DNA of 64,000 nucleotides from Heterohyrax brucei (Eukaryota > Chordata > Mammalia > Hyracoidea > Procaviidae), in contig CM053162.1 in NCBI GenBank assembly GCA_028571685.1, positions 5,584,001 through 5,648,000 of the forward strand, in the 5' to 3' direction. Shown here piece after piece: positions 53,871 to 64,000 of the stretch. The position numbers were made by a program, and so were the translations under genes. How positions within the stretch are numbered: the first letter of the stretch is position 1; the number at the start of each line of letters is the position of its first letter. Under the pieces are notes generated by a model. It ran no database searches, had not been told where the DNA came from, and saw only the letters and a list, made by a program, of their open reading frames with translations.

Positions 53871-55660
53871 CTCTGGGGAGCCCCTAAAAGTTACTATAAG
53901 GAAGAGATAGGTAACTCCTCCATGAACACACCCAAATTCATTTTGTGGTTGATTGTTGGAGAGGGGATCATTTCCACGATGTCCCCAACCTTTTATCCAG
54001 TCAAGCTAGTTATTAATATAATGAAGACCCTGACACCACAGACCATCAAATTTTAGGCTTGCCAGATGCTGTCATGATGGTGTTTGGAAAACCAGAGACA
54101 GCTGTCTCAAGCAAAGAAATACTTGTGTCCAGAGCTGGAGGCAGGATACACCTCTGCCAGTCCTTGTCCCAGCTGGGATGATGTATGGTGGACCACAGTG
54201 TTCAAAGGGTGGGCTGTAAACATGGGATAGGTCACCCCAAGCTGGAGGCATTTAAAGAGTAAATCACATTTTCTTAAAGGGACACCTCCAACAGTTGCCA
54301 GATTCTAGAGTATAACTCTCTGATAGTAACCATTAATGATCTGGCTATATTTGATTAGAACCTATGAGTAGCCAACTGAACATATGGGCTGCAAGCAGAC
54401 ATTTCTGGTAGAGACTGACTAGGACAGTTTAGGATTCAACTGTTAATGCCATGATCCCCATCGCCAACCCCTCGGCAAACCCCAATCCCAGGAACAGATA
54501 ACTGTTAAGAAATGACCCCAAAAGAGTAAAAGTAATTGAGGTAAAGGATCTGAGACCAACTTTAGAGACAAACAGGATATCGGGATGTGAACACTTGGGT
54601 AGAATGCATTAACTATTCAGTGCAAGCTCTCAACAATAGTGATTGCTATACCTATGCAGCTGGTCGACCACAGGCACAGGTGTTTCCCTATCCCCTAAGT
54701 TGGGATTTGGATCTGGCAGGAATGCACTGCATGTTGGCTCTATACCAAGACAGGGACTCTTGGGGAAACATCACTTGTAAGAGCTTATCGTTGGTTTCTC
54801 CTGCACTGCAGAAGTCAGACCTGAAAGTGGTACCCTCGTTCTCCACAGGGAGGAAGAACCATTCCTCTTGCCTTTCAAGGTGAGAGACAGAGTTCACAGT
54901 GCCCATAGTAGAGGTGGCGGCCTGTACCCACACCTGAAACATCACTGGTGAGTCCAGCAGTGGCGACTATGTCTGGTGGTATTGTGGAAAGGAGAACCTC
55001 TGAGATTTGCTGCCGTCCAACTGGGCTGCGATGTGTGCATTCGTCCAGCTGTCAATTCCTTTTACCCTAGTGTTCCATGGGGGATGTGAACATTATAGGA
55101 AACCCCAAGCCCAAAAGTCCCTCCCTGGATCTTTTGATCTGTATTTGCATAGATTCCACTGTAGTGTCTAGAGGGGTTCCTAATGAGTCTAAGGCTAAAA
55201 ATCAGATAACATTAAGGTTTGAGAGTACACTTTTCTGGTGATCTACCACAGATAAAAAAGTTTGCTCACAATTGTTGCATTTCCAGAAACATTTAGTAAA
55301 GGATCAAAGATCTAATAATGTAGACTGGATTAATTACATCTAGTATAACCAACAGAGATTTATAAACTATACTGGACATGCAAGGGGTAGCTAGCCAGTC
55401 AGATGCCACTATCCAGATAGCCTGGGAAAATAGAATAGTACTAGACATAATGCTGTCAGAAAAGGGAGGGCTTTGTGTAATGTTGTGGGGCAAGTGTTGT
55501 ACCCTCATTCCTAACAACACAGCACCTGATGAAACCATCACAAAGCCCCTGCAGGATTAAACAACCTAGATAATGAACTGGCAGAGAATGATGGTGTCAG
55601 CGACCCTGTCACTGATTGGTTAGAAGGGTGGTTTGGCAAATGAAAAAAATATGGCTGTCT
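53870..55660 (+). pseudogene. env: Class I ERV envelope remnant
   Basis: The surface part is fragmentary. The open piece 54587-54883 has Cys residues and N-glycosylation sites (NYS, NNS, NIT). In the open piece 55378-55560 the transmembrane subunit shows the immunosuppressive-like helix region followed by CVMLWGKCC, a CX6CC motif of gammaretrovirus-type TM that disulphide-links SU and TM. A membrane-span-like stretch near 55650-55720 is in another frame. Stops and frameshifts are numerous and I see no sign of a preserved envelope. Confidence 0.8.
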
Positions 55661-55899
55661 CAATCCTGACATCTCTCAAAGTTGTAGGAACTTTGACAGC
55701 TGTTGGATGTTGTATTGTATCTTGTGTCTGAGAACTAGCCCAACAACTAATCAAGACAGCCTTCCATAAACAAACACACACGGTATACCAGCAAACTGAC
55801 TACTATTAGAGACAGAGATGATACCATCTATGAGGAGGAAAGTCAATAGACACTGGAAAAGTTTGAAAAGTATCAGTGAAGATGAGACCAACAAGTATA

Positions 55900-55918
55900 A
55901 AAAGACAGAGAGGGGAAT
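55900..55918 (+). promoter_or_regulatory. Polypurine tract of class I ERV
   Basis: AAAAGACAGAGAGGGGAA lies immediately before the 3' LTR start (TGTGAGAAATAAA), the place where plus-strand priming occurs in retroviruses. Confidence 0.8.
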
Positions 55919-55919
55919 T

Positions 55920-56622
55920 TGTGAGAAATAAATTTTAAAATGGTCTATCTTCAGAATATGGGAACAAAGAACAAAAGCTAAGGTAAAAAGTTACTAAGCT
56001 GACCCAGGGCACAAACTGACAGTTGACATACCTGGAAGGTCCCTGATAAACAGGATATTTAAATTTCTCCCCATTTCTGTCCTGGCCATCAGACCTGATT
56101 GAAGACTAATGTCTATTGGTAACATCATTAGTGATGTTTGCATTTTGGTGCAACACATCGTTTGTGTAAGTGTAGCTACCCAGGGGAGAAGTCAATCAGA
56201 TGAGCTCAAACAGAGAAGGGAGGCTAAATATTACAAGAAATTTAGGCACCTAGGAAGATTGTTCACTTCATAGTACTCAGCCAGTGAGGAACCGGGGGAG
56301 TGAATTGAAAATGAGGGCATAAAAGGCTTATAAAAAACTGCTCAACCTGCACCAGTCTACTTCTGTTTTTTGTGAGCTTGGGTGCCTGGTTTTGCAGAAT
56401 CAATCAATAAAGCCTCACTCTTGCTAACTAGATTTGGACTGGATCTCTCGAACGTTTGTTGAGTGAAAAAACACTGGTGATAACCAATTGGTGACCTCAT
56501 AACGGAAAAGGTGGCCTGCCTCAGCCACTGGGGTAGGTCCCTGGTCAGGCGTTTTTACTGACCCACCAGTTGCCAAAAGGATTCAAGACAGTATCTAGGG
56601 TGTTGACAACATTTCTTGCAGT
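55920..56622 (+). mobile_element. 3' LTR of class I ERV
   Basis: It starts TGTGAGAAATAAATTTTAAA after the polypurine tract and ends near GACAACATTTCTTGCA. TATA-like boxes are at 56318-56336 (GCATAAAAGG, TTATAAAAAA) and AATAAA is at 56406-56411, giving U3-R-U5 order. The last 355 bases pair with the 5' LTR remnant at 48075. The 3' LTR is about 700 bp. Confidence 0.88.
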
Positions 56623-57111
56623 ATGTGTCAAAGTGTGTGTAGATGAGACTGCTTTTCAGGAAAATATTTACTTAAGAGGTAGCCCTTAAGTAGAGATCTT
56701 AAGAAAACCAATACAAAAGGCCTGAAAAATAAAGGGAGGGGGAGGACTTCAGGCAAATGGAGGAGCATGCGCAAAGCCTTAAACCAGCCAAGTGCCGGTA
56801 AAGGCATTTAAAAATAAAAAAGCTTGAGGGGGATTAAGAGTATATAATAAGTCATCTGCTGATCCTGGGATGTGAAGTGGAAAGAACGGTGGGTAATAGT
56901 CTAGATATATAATAATGTATCTAAATATGACAAGCAAAAGGGCTTTAGGACATTCATGAGAATCATGAGAGTCACTTGTTAAATGAGAGTAGGAGAGGAA
57001 CATAAACAGATTATTTGTGATGGACAGTGCCCTCTAGAAGTAGAATGGAGTATAGAGTGGAGAACAGGTCTAAAAACTGCCCCTCTTTTGCCCCAGAAAC
57101 ATACATTTTAT
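56623..57111. other. Unassigned stretch
   Basis: No gene or repeat is recognised. A possible 15-base AfroSINE tail scrap (CCAGCCAAGTGCCGG) lies at about 56786, which is too short to call. Confidence 0.4.
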
Positions 57112-58830
57112 TTTCAAATGAGCAAAGAGCCTGAATAGACATTTTACAAAAGATCTTACACAAATGATCCCCTCAAAATGAAAAATATTTAATATCAGTA
57201 TTAGTAGAAAAATATAAGTTAAAACCACAATGAAACAGCACTCAACAGCTACTAAATGAACTGTAGTTTAAAAAGACTGCCATAAAACACTCCACCAAAC
57301 AATAGCTGTATGGAATTCTAAACCATAAAATCAACATCAATAAACTGAAGAAGAGTAAAATTATAGAGTGGAATGGAATCAGAAATCAACATCAAAAAGA
57401 CAATTGGGAAATTTACCAGTATATGAAAAGTAAATAACTTACTCCTAAAATAAGCAATAGGTCAAAAGAAAAAAAGAAGTTAAATGGGAAACTAAAAAAT
57501 ACTTTGAGATGAATGAAAATGAAGACACAACATAACAAAATATATGCGATATAGCCAAAGCAGCACTTAGAGGGAAATGTATCATTAAATGCATATATCA
57601 AAAAGCCTAAAAGACAGAAATCTCTAAATCATAACCTAATCTTCTATCTTAAGACAATACAAAATGAAGTGCAAACAAGTGCAAAGTAACTACAGAAAGA
57701 AAACACAAAAGACTACAGTGGATAGTAATGACAGAGGGTAGAAACATAAACTAAACAAAACCTGAAGTCAATTCTTTGCAAACATCAATAAACTGAGAAA
57801 AAATTAGCCAGATTGGTCAAGAAAAAAAACAAGTACTAAAATCCCAAGTGCATAAGTAAGCAATACTGCCAGGGTTACAGAAATAATAATAGTTATAAAT
57901 TTATGCCATGAACAATTGTATACCAATTACATAGTTAACGTAGATGAAGTGGACAAATTTCTAGAAAGACATAAGTTACCCAAATCCAACTTTCAGATAT
58001 TAAAAACTACCTAAAAGAAAAGTCCAAGATCAGGTGCCTTTATGATCAAGCATTTAAAGAAAAATCAAAACTAATTCTTTGTGAACTCTTCCAAAAAAAA
58101 AAAAAAGAATACTTCCCAGTTTATTGCACGGAGCCTTATTCCAAAATCAAAGAGATTAAAAAGAAAAAATTATAGATATGTATCTCTTATGATTATACCC
58201 AACCTACTGCCATTACAACTCAGAGTGGCCCTACAGACAGAGTAGAACTCCCCCTTAGTTTCCAAGGAATGCCTTGTGGATTTGAATTACTGACCTCGGT
58301 TAGCAACTGTAGCACTCAACCACTATATCATCAGGGTTTCCTTATGAATATATACGTGGAAATCCTCAACAAAGCCTCATGCAAACAGAATACAGCAATA
58401 TGAAACACTGACAGACTACACTGTATATACCTTGGCCAAAAGATATTTATTTCAGGAATGCAAGGTTAATTCAACATTTGAAAATCAGTTAATGTAATCA
58501 CAGAAAAAAAAAGGACAAAACTTGCATGACCATCTCAATAGATACAGAAAATGAATTTCACAAAATCCAACACCCCTTCATGGTATGAAAATTAAACTAA
58601 AAAATATCAGTAAACTAGCAAAAGAAACTTCTTAAATCTGATAAAAGGAATTTGAAAAAAATATCTAACATCATGCTTAATGGTGAAGAACTGAATGCTT
58701 TTTCCATAACATCAGGAACAACATAAAAATGTCTGCTCTCACCAGTTCTATTTAACATTGTACTGTGGGTTCTAGTCAGGGCCTTCAGGCAAGAAAATAA
58801 CATTAGAAAGGAAAAAATAAAAATATTTCT
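57112..58830 (+). mobile_element. Old L1 ORF2 fragments
   Basis: 57112-57278 resembles the end of L1 ORF2 (AATAGACATTTTACAAAAGA, TAAAACCACAATGAAACAGC). 57283-58830 is a more 5' ORF2 segment, from the end of the endonuclease into reverse transcriptase (AAAGCAGCACTTAGAGGGAA, AGACATAAGTTACCCAAATC, TATTTAACATTGTACTGTGG), ending where the FADD block would follow. The order shows a rearrangement or two insertions. It is more diverged than the other L1s and is cut by the L1 starting at 58831. Confidence 0.8.
58195..58347 (-). mobile_element. AfroSINE, reverse, inside the old L1
   Basis: ACCCAACCTACTGCCATTAC, AACTCAGAGTGGCCCTACAG, TTACTGACCTCGGTTAGCAA and CACTATATCATCAGGGTTTC run tail to head. L1 sequence continues on both sides. 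Confidence 0.9.
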
Positions 58831-59879
58831 AGGGTGGGAGAATCATGGTGGTAGACTAGACACACATCTCCATAATTCCCTCTGAAAGCTAAGGCCTGGA
58901 TTGATAATTAAATGGTGCTTTCTGGACATCCAGTGAGCACTAGGACACGGCATAGGGCTGCATTTTGGACTACATGCCACTGAACGGGAAACTTCTCATT
59001 TTTCGCTGAGTCGTGCTCTGGATGAATTGGCTGGCTCCCACAGACTGCAGGTAACTGGCATTTTTAACTATTTTTTCTTTCTGTTGGCTGGCAGGTGGGA
59101 GGATGGGCTTAACCAGTAGCAACAGAGACAGTGATCAGCATGTAGAATAGCCACATTTTGAGAATCCGGCTCCAGACTCAGAGCACCACAGCTCCTCCAC
59201 CCTCTCTTTTCAAATCTCAGCCATAGATTCTCCTTTTTCAGGGGGTGGGACAGCCTGACTAGGATGCTATCTTGTTTGACTGGAAGGTGGAATTACACAA
59301 CCAGAGACCTAGCAGGGGCTAATTCCTAGGCTGGGAGGCAGTCCCAGCCCAGGGAGGGTTCTTCCAGCAGAAAAACTGTGTTTAGCACAGTGTAGCCTTA
59401 TGGTTGGGCCTGGAAGGGGATGACAGCAGGCCAGTAGCCTGTCCCTACATTGAACTATTTCACAGCATCTGGGGAAAGCTGAAGAGGTTCCTCCATTGTC
59501 AGCTGGAAGGAGGGCCTTGCCACATCTGACAACCTGACTGATTTTGGAAGCTATCCAATAGCTTTTATCTTTTAAAATAGGACTGCCTACAGAAATTACT
59601 GCAGTACAGCCCAATGGCATCTCTTCCAGCCTTTAGTGACCCACATTATAGGGTCGTCCAATAGTTCCCTAGTAATTCCATAAGTAGAGCCATGTCTTTG
59701 CTAGCCAGGAGGTGGAGTCTGCTACCCCAGAGGGTCCACTGGGCCCAGTCACTGGAGTACATACAGGTGGATAGTGATCAACTTCTTTCTCAGAACTGTG
59801 CCTCAGCTCCTGTTAAGGCAACACCAGAGAAACTAAACAGCCTCTAGATGTCTCAGAAGCAACAAACCCTAGTCAAATA

Positions 59880-61260
59880 TCTAAAGAAAAATCCACCTAC
59901 GGCTCCAGAAAACTCCTAAAATAAAGAACCAAATAACTTCCCAGATGAAGAAGCCTTTCTGAAACTACTGGAGGTCTAGTAAAAAGAATTATAGAGAGCC
60001 CTCATAGACATTATGCAAAATGCAGCAAGGGAAATGAAAAATTAAGCAAGCTGTTTGAACTGATGGAACACCAGCAGTCTGAAATCCAATAGATCAACAC
60101 CAAAATTACGGAACTAAACAATTCAATTCAAAACCAAAAGAGCAGAACTGAACAACTGGAAATTAGACTCACTGACTTTGACAGTAGAGCTACTGACATG
60201 AGCATTTATGAAGAGAAATCAGGGAAAAGAAAACAAGAGAAATGAAGACTCATTATTAAACATGTGGGACTCTTATTATGAGGAACAATCTATGATTAAC
60301 TGGAGTCCCTTAACAGAAAGGGATAGCTGAAAACAGAGAGAGTATTGTTGATTTGCTGACAGAAAATTTCCCTAAAATTATGAGAAAACATAGATACCCA
60401 ACACGTGTATCGAACATCATGAAAAGCATACCTGAAATGAAAGACACCAAGACATATGTCATAGATTGAATTGTGTCCCCCCAAAACATGTATAGCCATG
60501 TGGCTGGACCATGATTCACTGTAGTTTATGATTGTCCTCCATTTTGTGACTTTCCTGGGCTGTATGTTAAAGGATTATGGTGGGACTGTAAATCCCTGCA
60601 TAGGATTATCTCCCTGTTCCACTGTAAAGTGAGTTTCCCTGGAGTATGGCTTGCCCCACCCTTAATCCTTTTGTCTTACAAGAGATCAAAGGAAAGAGAA
60701 GGAAGCAGAGAATTGGCAATCTAACACCATCAAGAAAACAGCATGTGGAAAAGACCGCACCTTCAGACCTGAGGCTCCTGCGCCAAGATGCTCCGTGGAC
60801 AAAGATCGAAGCAGTACTAGACTTTCCTCCAGAAAGCCTTCCCCTGGAGTGGGCATTCTGAATTTGGACTTTCAGCCTACTGGACTGTGTAAGAATAAAC
60901 TTTCCTTTGTTAAAGTCATCCATTCCGTGGTATTTCTGTTAGAGCAGCAGTAGCTGACTAACACATATATTATAATCAAGCTTAACAAAATGAAACATAA
61001 GCAGAAACTCTTAAAGGCAGTGAGACTCAAAGCAAAGATAACATTCAGAGGGAAGCCCTGCAGGATTTCATCTGCCTTCTCGACAGAAATGATGTTGGCA
61101 AGGAGGCAATGGGCTGACACATTTAAAGCCTTGGAGAAAAACTTCCAACCAAGAATTACATATCCTGCAAAACTGGCTTTCAAATATGAAGATGAAATTA
61201 AGACATTCACAAATAAACAGAAACTTAGAGACTTTGTAAAAACCAAACCAAAGCTATAAG
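59880..61260 (+). pseudogene. L1 ORF1 remnant split by an LTR
   Basis: The N-terminal coiled-coil coding part is before 60456 and the C-terminal domain is after 60963. The open piece 60990-61259 reads ARRQWADTFKALEKNFQPRI and TYPAKLAFKYEDEIKTF, the conserved C-terminal RNA-binding domain. The LTR insertion and upstream stops inactivate it. The C-terminal piece is the best preserved ORF1 part in the window. Confidence 0.88.
60452..60967 (+). mobile_element. Solo MaLR LTR inside L1 ORF1, short TSD
   Basis: The LTR is 60457-60963, starting TGTCATAGATTGAATTGTGT and ending GTAGCTGACTAACA. ACATA precedes it and (sharing the final A) ACATA follows it, the 5-bp duplication size of ERV-L-type integrases. 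The L1 order across the site matches 30310-30350. The 71-codon open frame at 60646-60861 lies within the LTR and is not a gene. Confidence 0.9.
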
Positions 61261-61733
61261 AAATACAGAAAGCACCTCTTTGCTTAGAAAAACAAAACTA
61301 TTAACTCTACATTTAAGGAGGCAATGTAGGACACAACATCCAGAAACCTACACAGTTAGGGAAGGCATAAAACTCAATCAAAGTTATAATATTAAAAGAA
61401 GGGATCCAGTGACCGTATTATGAAAACTATGATATTATCACATTAAAAAAGGGATATGCTACACTAGTTATAGTCCTTCCAGATGGAGAGGAAGTTAATA
61501 GGATATCTAGAAGTTAAAATTGGGCTTAAACTTAGATTATCAAGAGGCATCACAGGAGTAGCCACAAAGTACAATAAAGATGCAGCATATAAAAACAAGA
61601 AACGTAACACAGGAGTCTCAACAAACACAAAACCAACACTGAAAGCAACGAAAAATCAACCCATAAAGAATGACCCAGAACAGAATACTAAGAACCCCAG
61701 AGAATATAGCAACACAAAAATAAAGACATCAAA

Positions 61734-64000
61734 ATGACAGAACTAAACACATATCTATTAACAATTACACTGAACGTAAATGGACTGAATGCTTCAGTAA
61801 AGAGACAATGAGTGTCTTCGTGGATCAAAAGACACAATCTGTCTGTATGTCACTTACAAAAAAACTCACCTTAGACTTAAAGATATGAACTGAAAATTAG
61901 AGGATAGAATAATGTATACTGAGATAACAATATATAAAGAAGAGCAGGTGTGGCAATATTAATCTCAGATAAAATAGATTTTAATGTAAAATCCACCATC
62001 ATGGACAAGAATGTTCACTATTTATTGCTGAAAGGTACAATACACAAGCAGGACTTAACAATATTAAATATTCATGCACCTAATATTAGAGCACCTAAAT
62101 ACATCAACTACACTCAAAAAGGAGATAGATCACTCCACTATAATAGTGGGAGACTTCAACCCTCCACTGTCAATATTGGACAGATGGTTTAGAAAAAAGC
62201 TCAATAAAGACACAGCACAGCTCAATAAAGACACAGCCACAATTAACCAATTAGACTTCATCAACATATATAGAAATTTCTGTCCATCAGCAGATAACTA
62301 CATCTTCTTCTCCAGTATACATGGAACATTTTCCAGAATTGACCAAGAGTTAGGGTATAAGGCAAGGCTCAGCAAAGAGCACTTGGCTGGCAGCAAAAGT
62401 CAAACCACTACATTATTGCAAAGCATCTTCTCAGACCATACAGCCATAAAAGTCAAAATAAGTGCAGAAAAAAAACAGGGATAAAAATAGGGACAGATGG
62501 AAACCGAACAATATCTTGCTCAATAAATACATGAGTTTTAGAAAAAATCAAGCATTAAATAAAGAAATTTATGAATTCAAATGAGAATGAAAACATTTCC
62601 TACAAGAATCTAGAGGATACAGCCAAAGCAGTGCTCAGAGCTCAATTTATCTTTATAAATACATACATCTGGAAGGAAGAACAGACTTAAACCAAAGAAT
62701 TAACCCTACAGCTTGAGCAAATAGAAAGACAGCAACAGAGGAACCCCTCTGGCACCAGAAGAAAACAAATAAAAAAGATTAGAGCAGAACTAAATGAATT
62801 AGAGAATAGAACAACAATTGAAAAACCTGCTAAGACCAAAAGCTGTTTTTTTTAATAGATCAACAAAATTGACAGACCATTAGCTGAACTTACTAAAGAA
62901 AAACAGGAAAGGCAACAACCTGAATAAGAAATGAGATGGGAGATGTTACAACAGATCCAAAAGAAATAAAAAAATATCATAACAGAACACTTTGAAAGAC
63001 TGTACACTAACAGATTTGAAAATCTAGAGGAAACGAACAAATTCCTAGACTCATATCACCTACCAAAATTATGACAAACAGAAGCAGAACAGCTTAATAA
63101 ATCCATCACAAAGTAAGAGACCAAAAAAGTCATCAAAGAACTACAAACCAAAAAAAGCTCTGCACCCAATAGATTCACCACAGAATCCTACCAAGTTTTT
63201 AGAGAAGAGTTAGCGCCAGTACTACTGAGAATATTTGAGAGCATCAAAAGTGATGGAATACTCTCAAATTCATTCTATGAAGCCAGCATAACCCTGATAC
63301 CAAAGCCAGGGAAAGATCCAACAGAAAAGGAGAACTACAGACCAATATGACTCATGAACCTAGATGCAAAATCTTCAACAAAATCCTTACCAATAAAATT
63401 CAACAACATATCCAAAAAATAATTCATCATGACCACATTGGATTCATACTTGGGATGCAAGTCTGGTTCAACATCAGGAAAACAATTAATGTAGTCAAAC
63501 ACATAAATAACACAAAAGATACAAATCATCTGATACTGTCACTTGATGCAGAAAAGGCATTTGACAAAGTTTAATACATATTCATGCTGAAAACTCTCAG
63601 GAAAAGAGGAGTAGAAGATGGCAAATTTTTCAGTGCAAAAAGGGGCATCTGTGCAAAGTGAGCCACCTACATCATCCTGAATGGAGAGAGACTGAAAGAA
63701 TTCCCCTTGAGAACAGGAACTAGGCAAGGACACCCACTCTTACCTCTCCTACTCAACATTGTACTAGAAGTTCTGGCCAGAGCAATTAGACAAGACAAAG
63801 AAATAAAGGGCATCCACATCAGCAAGCCAGCAAAGAAGAAGTAAAAATCTTCCTATTTGCAGATGATATGACTGTATACATCGAGTATCCTAAAGAATCC
63901 ATAAGTAAACAACTCAAACTAATAAAAGAGTTCAGTAAAGTATCAGGATACAAGGTAAACTTAATTAATCAGTAGGATTCCTTTATAACAACAGAGATCA
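61734..64000 (+). pseudogene. L1 ORF2 remnant, partial
   Basis: ATG at 61734 begins the endonuclease domain, where TIIVGDFN (62133-62156 region) and FSDHTAIKVKI (62429-62461) are intact motifs of the APE-like nuclease, in the open piece 62074-62484. An in-frame 21-bp tandem duplication lies between them (62200-62241). Reverse-transcriptase blocks [12 protein letters not shown] (63536-63571) and FADDM (63856-63870) are intact, but stops and frameshifts lie between all blocks. Of the three large L1 copies this has the best conserved active sites. Confidence 0.9.

Larger units (their letters stand above)
58831..64000 (+). mobile_element. Near-full-length L1, runs off the window
   Basis: The 5' UTR starts AGGGTGGGAGAATCATGGTG, equivalent to the L1 starts at 28407 and 38745. 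The 5' UTR reaches about 59840, ORF1 is about 59880-61260 (interrupted by a MaLR LTR), ORF2 starts at 61734, and the window ends in the reverse-transcriptase region. It sits inside the old L1 at 57112-58830. The second target-site copy would lie beyond the window. Confidence 0.9.

Noticed and set aside
53870-55660. Envelope kept by the host as a syncytin-like gene
   Set aside because: There are many stops and frameshifts throughout, and the longest open piece is 98 codons.
1-64000. CRISPR array, bacterial operon or phage system
   Set aside because: No regularly spaced direct repeats, no ribosome-binding-site gene clusters, and the repeat content is mammalian throughout.

Overview
This window is vertebrate nuclear DNA from an afrotherian mammal, most likely an elephant. 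The main clue is the AfroSINE. At least a dozen full or partial copies share a tRNA-like head (motif like CCTGGTGG near the start) and a tail of the type TATGAGTCGGAAT...GGCA. They sit beside several copies of an RTE-type LINE that ends in the same tail plus (CAA)n. The elephant identification is an inference from repeat content. I found no cellular protein-coding gene, tRNA, rRNA or CRISPR array. All longer open frames fall in transposon remains or look like chance, and almost every coding remnant carries stops and frameshifts.

Layout. 1-9.3 kb: ancient and lineage repeats, including two MaLR-type solo LTRs, AfroSINEs, a LINE-2 relic, an RTE tail and a 5'-inverted (twin-primed) L1 with a perfect 16-bp target-site duplication. 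9.3-13.4 kb: an RTE element with a truncated L1 nested inside it (10-bp target duplication), then a second RTE reverse-transcriptase fragment. 13.6-20.8 kb: a reverse-strand ERV-L provirus (LTR, Leu-type primer site, gag, pro-pol, dUTPase remnant) split by a complete MaLR element (LTR, about 0.9 kb internal, LTR). 20.8-27 kb: a LINE-2, AfroSINEs, a mariner fragment, an MLT2-like ERV-L LTR and a MER20-like DNA transposon. 27-36.2 kb: two L1s head to head around a nearly perfect fold-back hairpin. The right one is near full length and carries an RTE insertion. 38.2-47.8 kb: an older L1 split by a 7.3-kb L1 (12-bp target duplication), which itself holds a reverse RTE fragment. 47.8-48.1 kb: a reverse, 5'-inverted L1 stub that abuts a truncated LTR. 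48.1-56.6 kb: an old class I (gammaretrovirus-like) provirus with gag, pro, pol, env, a Pro-type primer site and both LTRs in part. 57-64 kb: an old L1 interrupted by a third near-full-length L1 that runs off the window and carries a solo MaLR LTR.

How the parts relate. The window is a layered record of autonomous elements (L1, RTE, ERV-L, class I ERV, mariner) and the non-autonomous elements thought to use their machinery (AfroSINE on RTE, MaLR on ERV-L). The nesting order gives relative ages. The least ordinary structure is the fold-back at 27.97-28.63 kb: 52-bp perfect arms continue into about 167 bp of inverted L1 5' UTR, with one arm missing about 199 bp at a TCTGA microhomology. I did not find a new gene system here.
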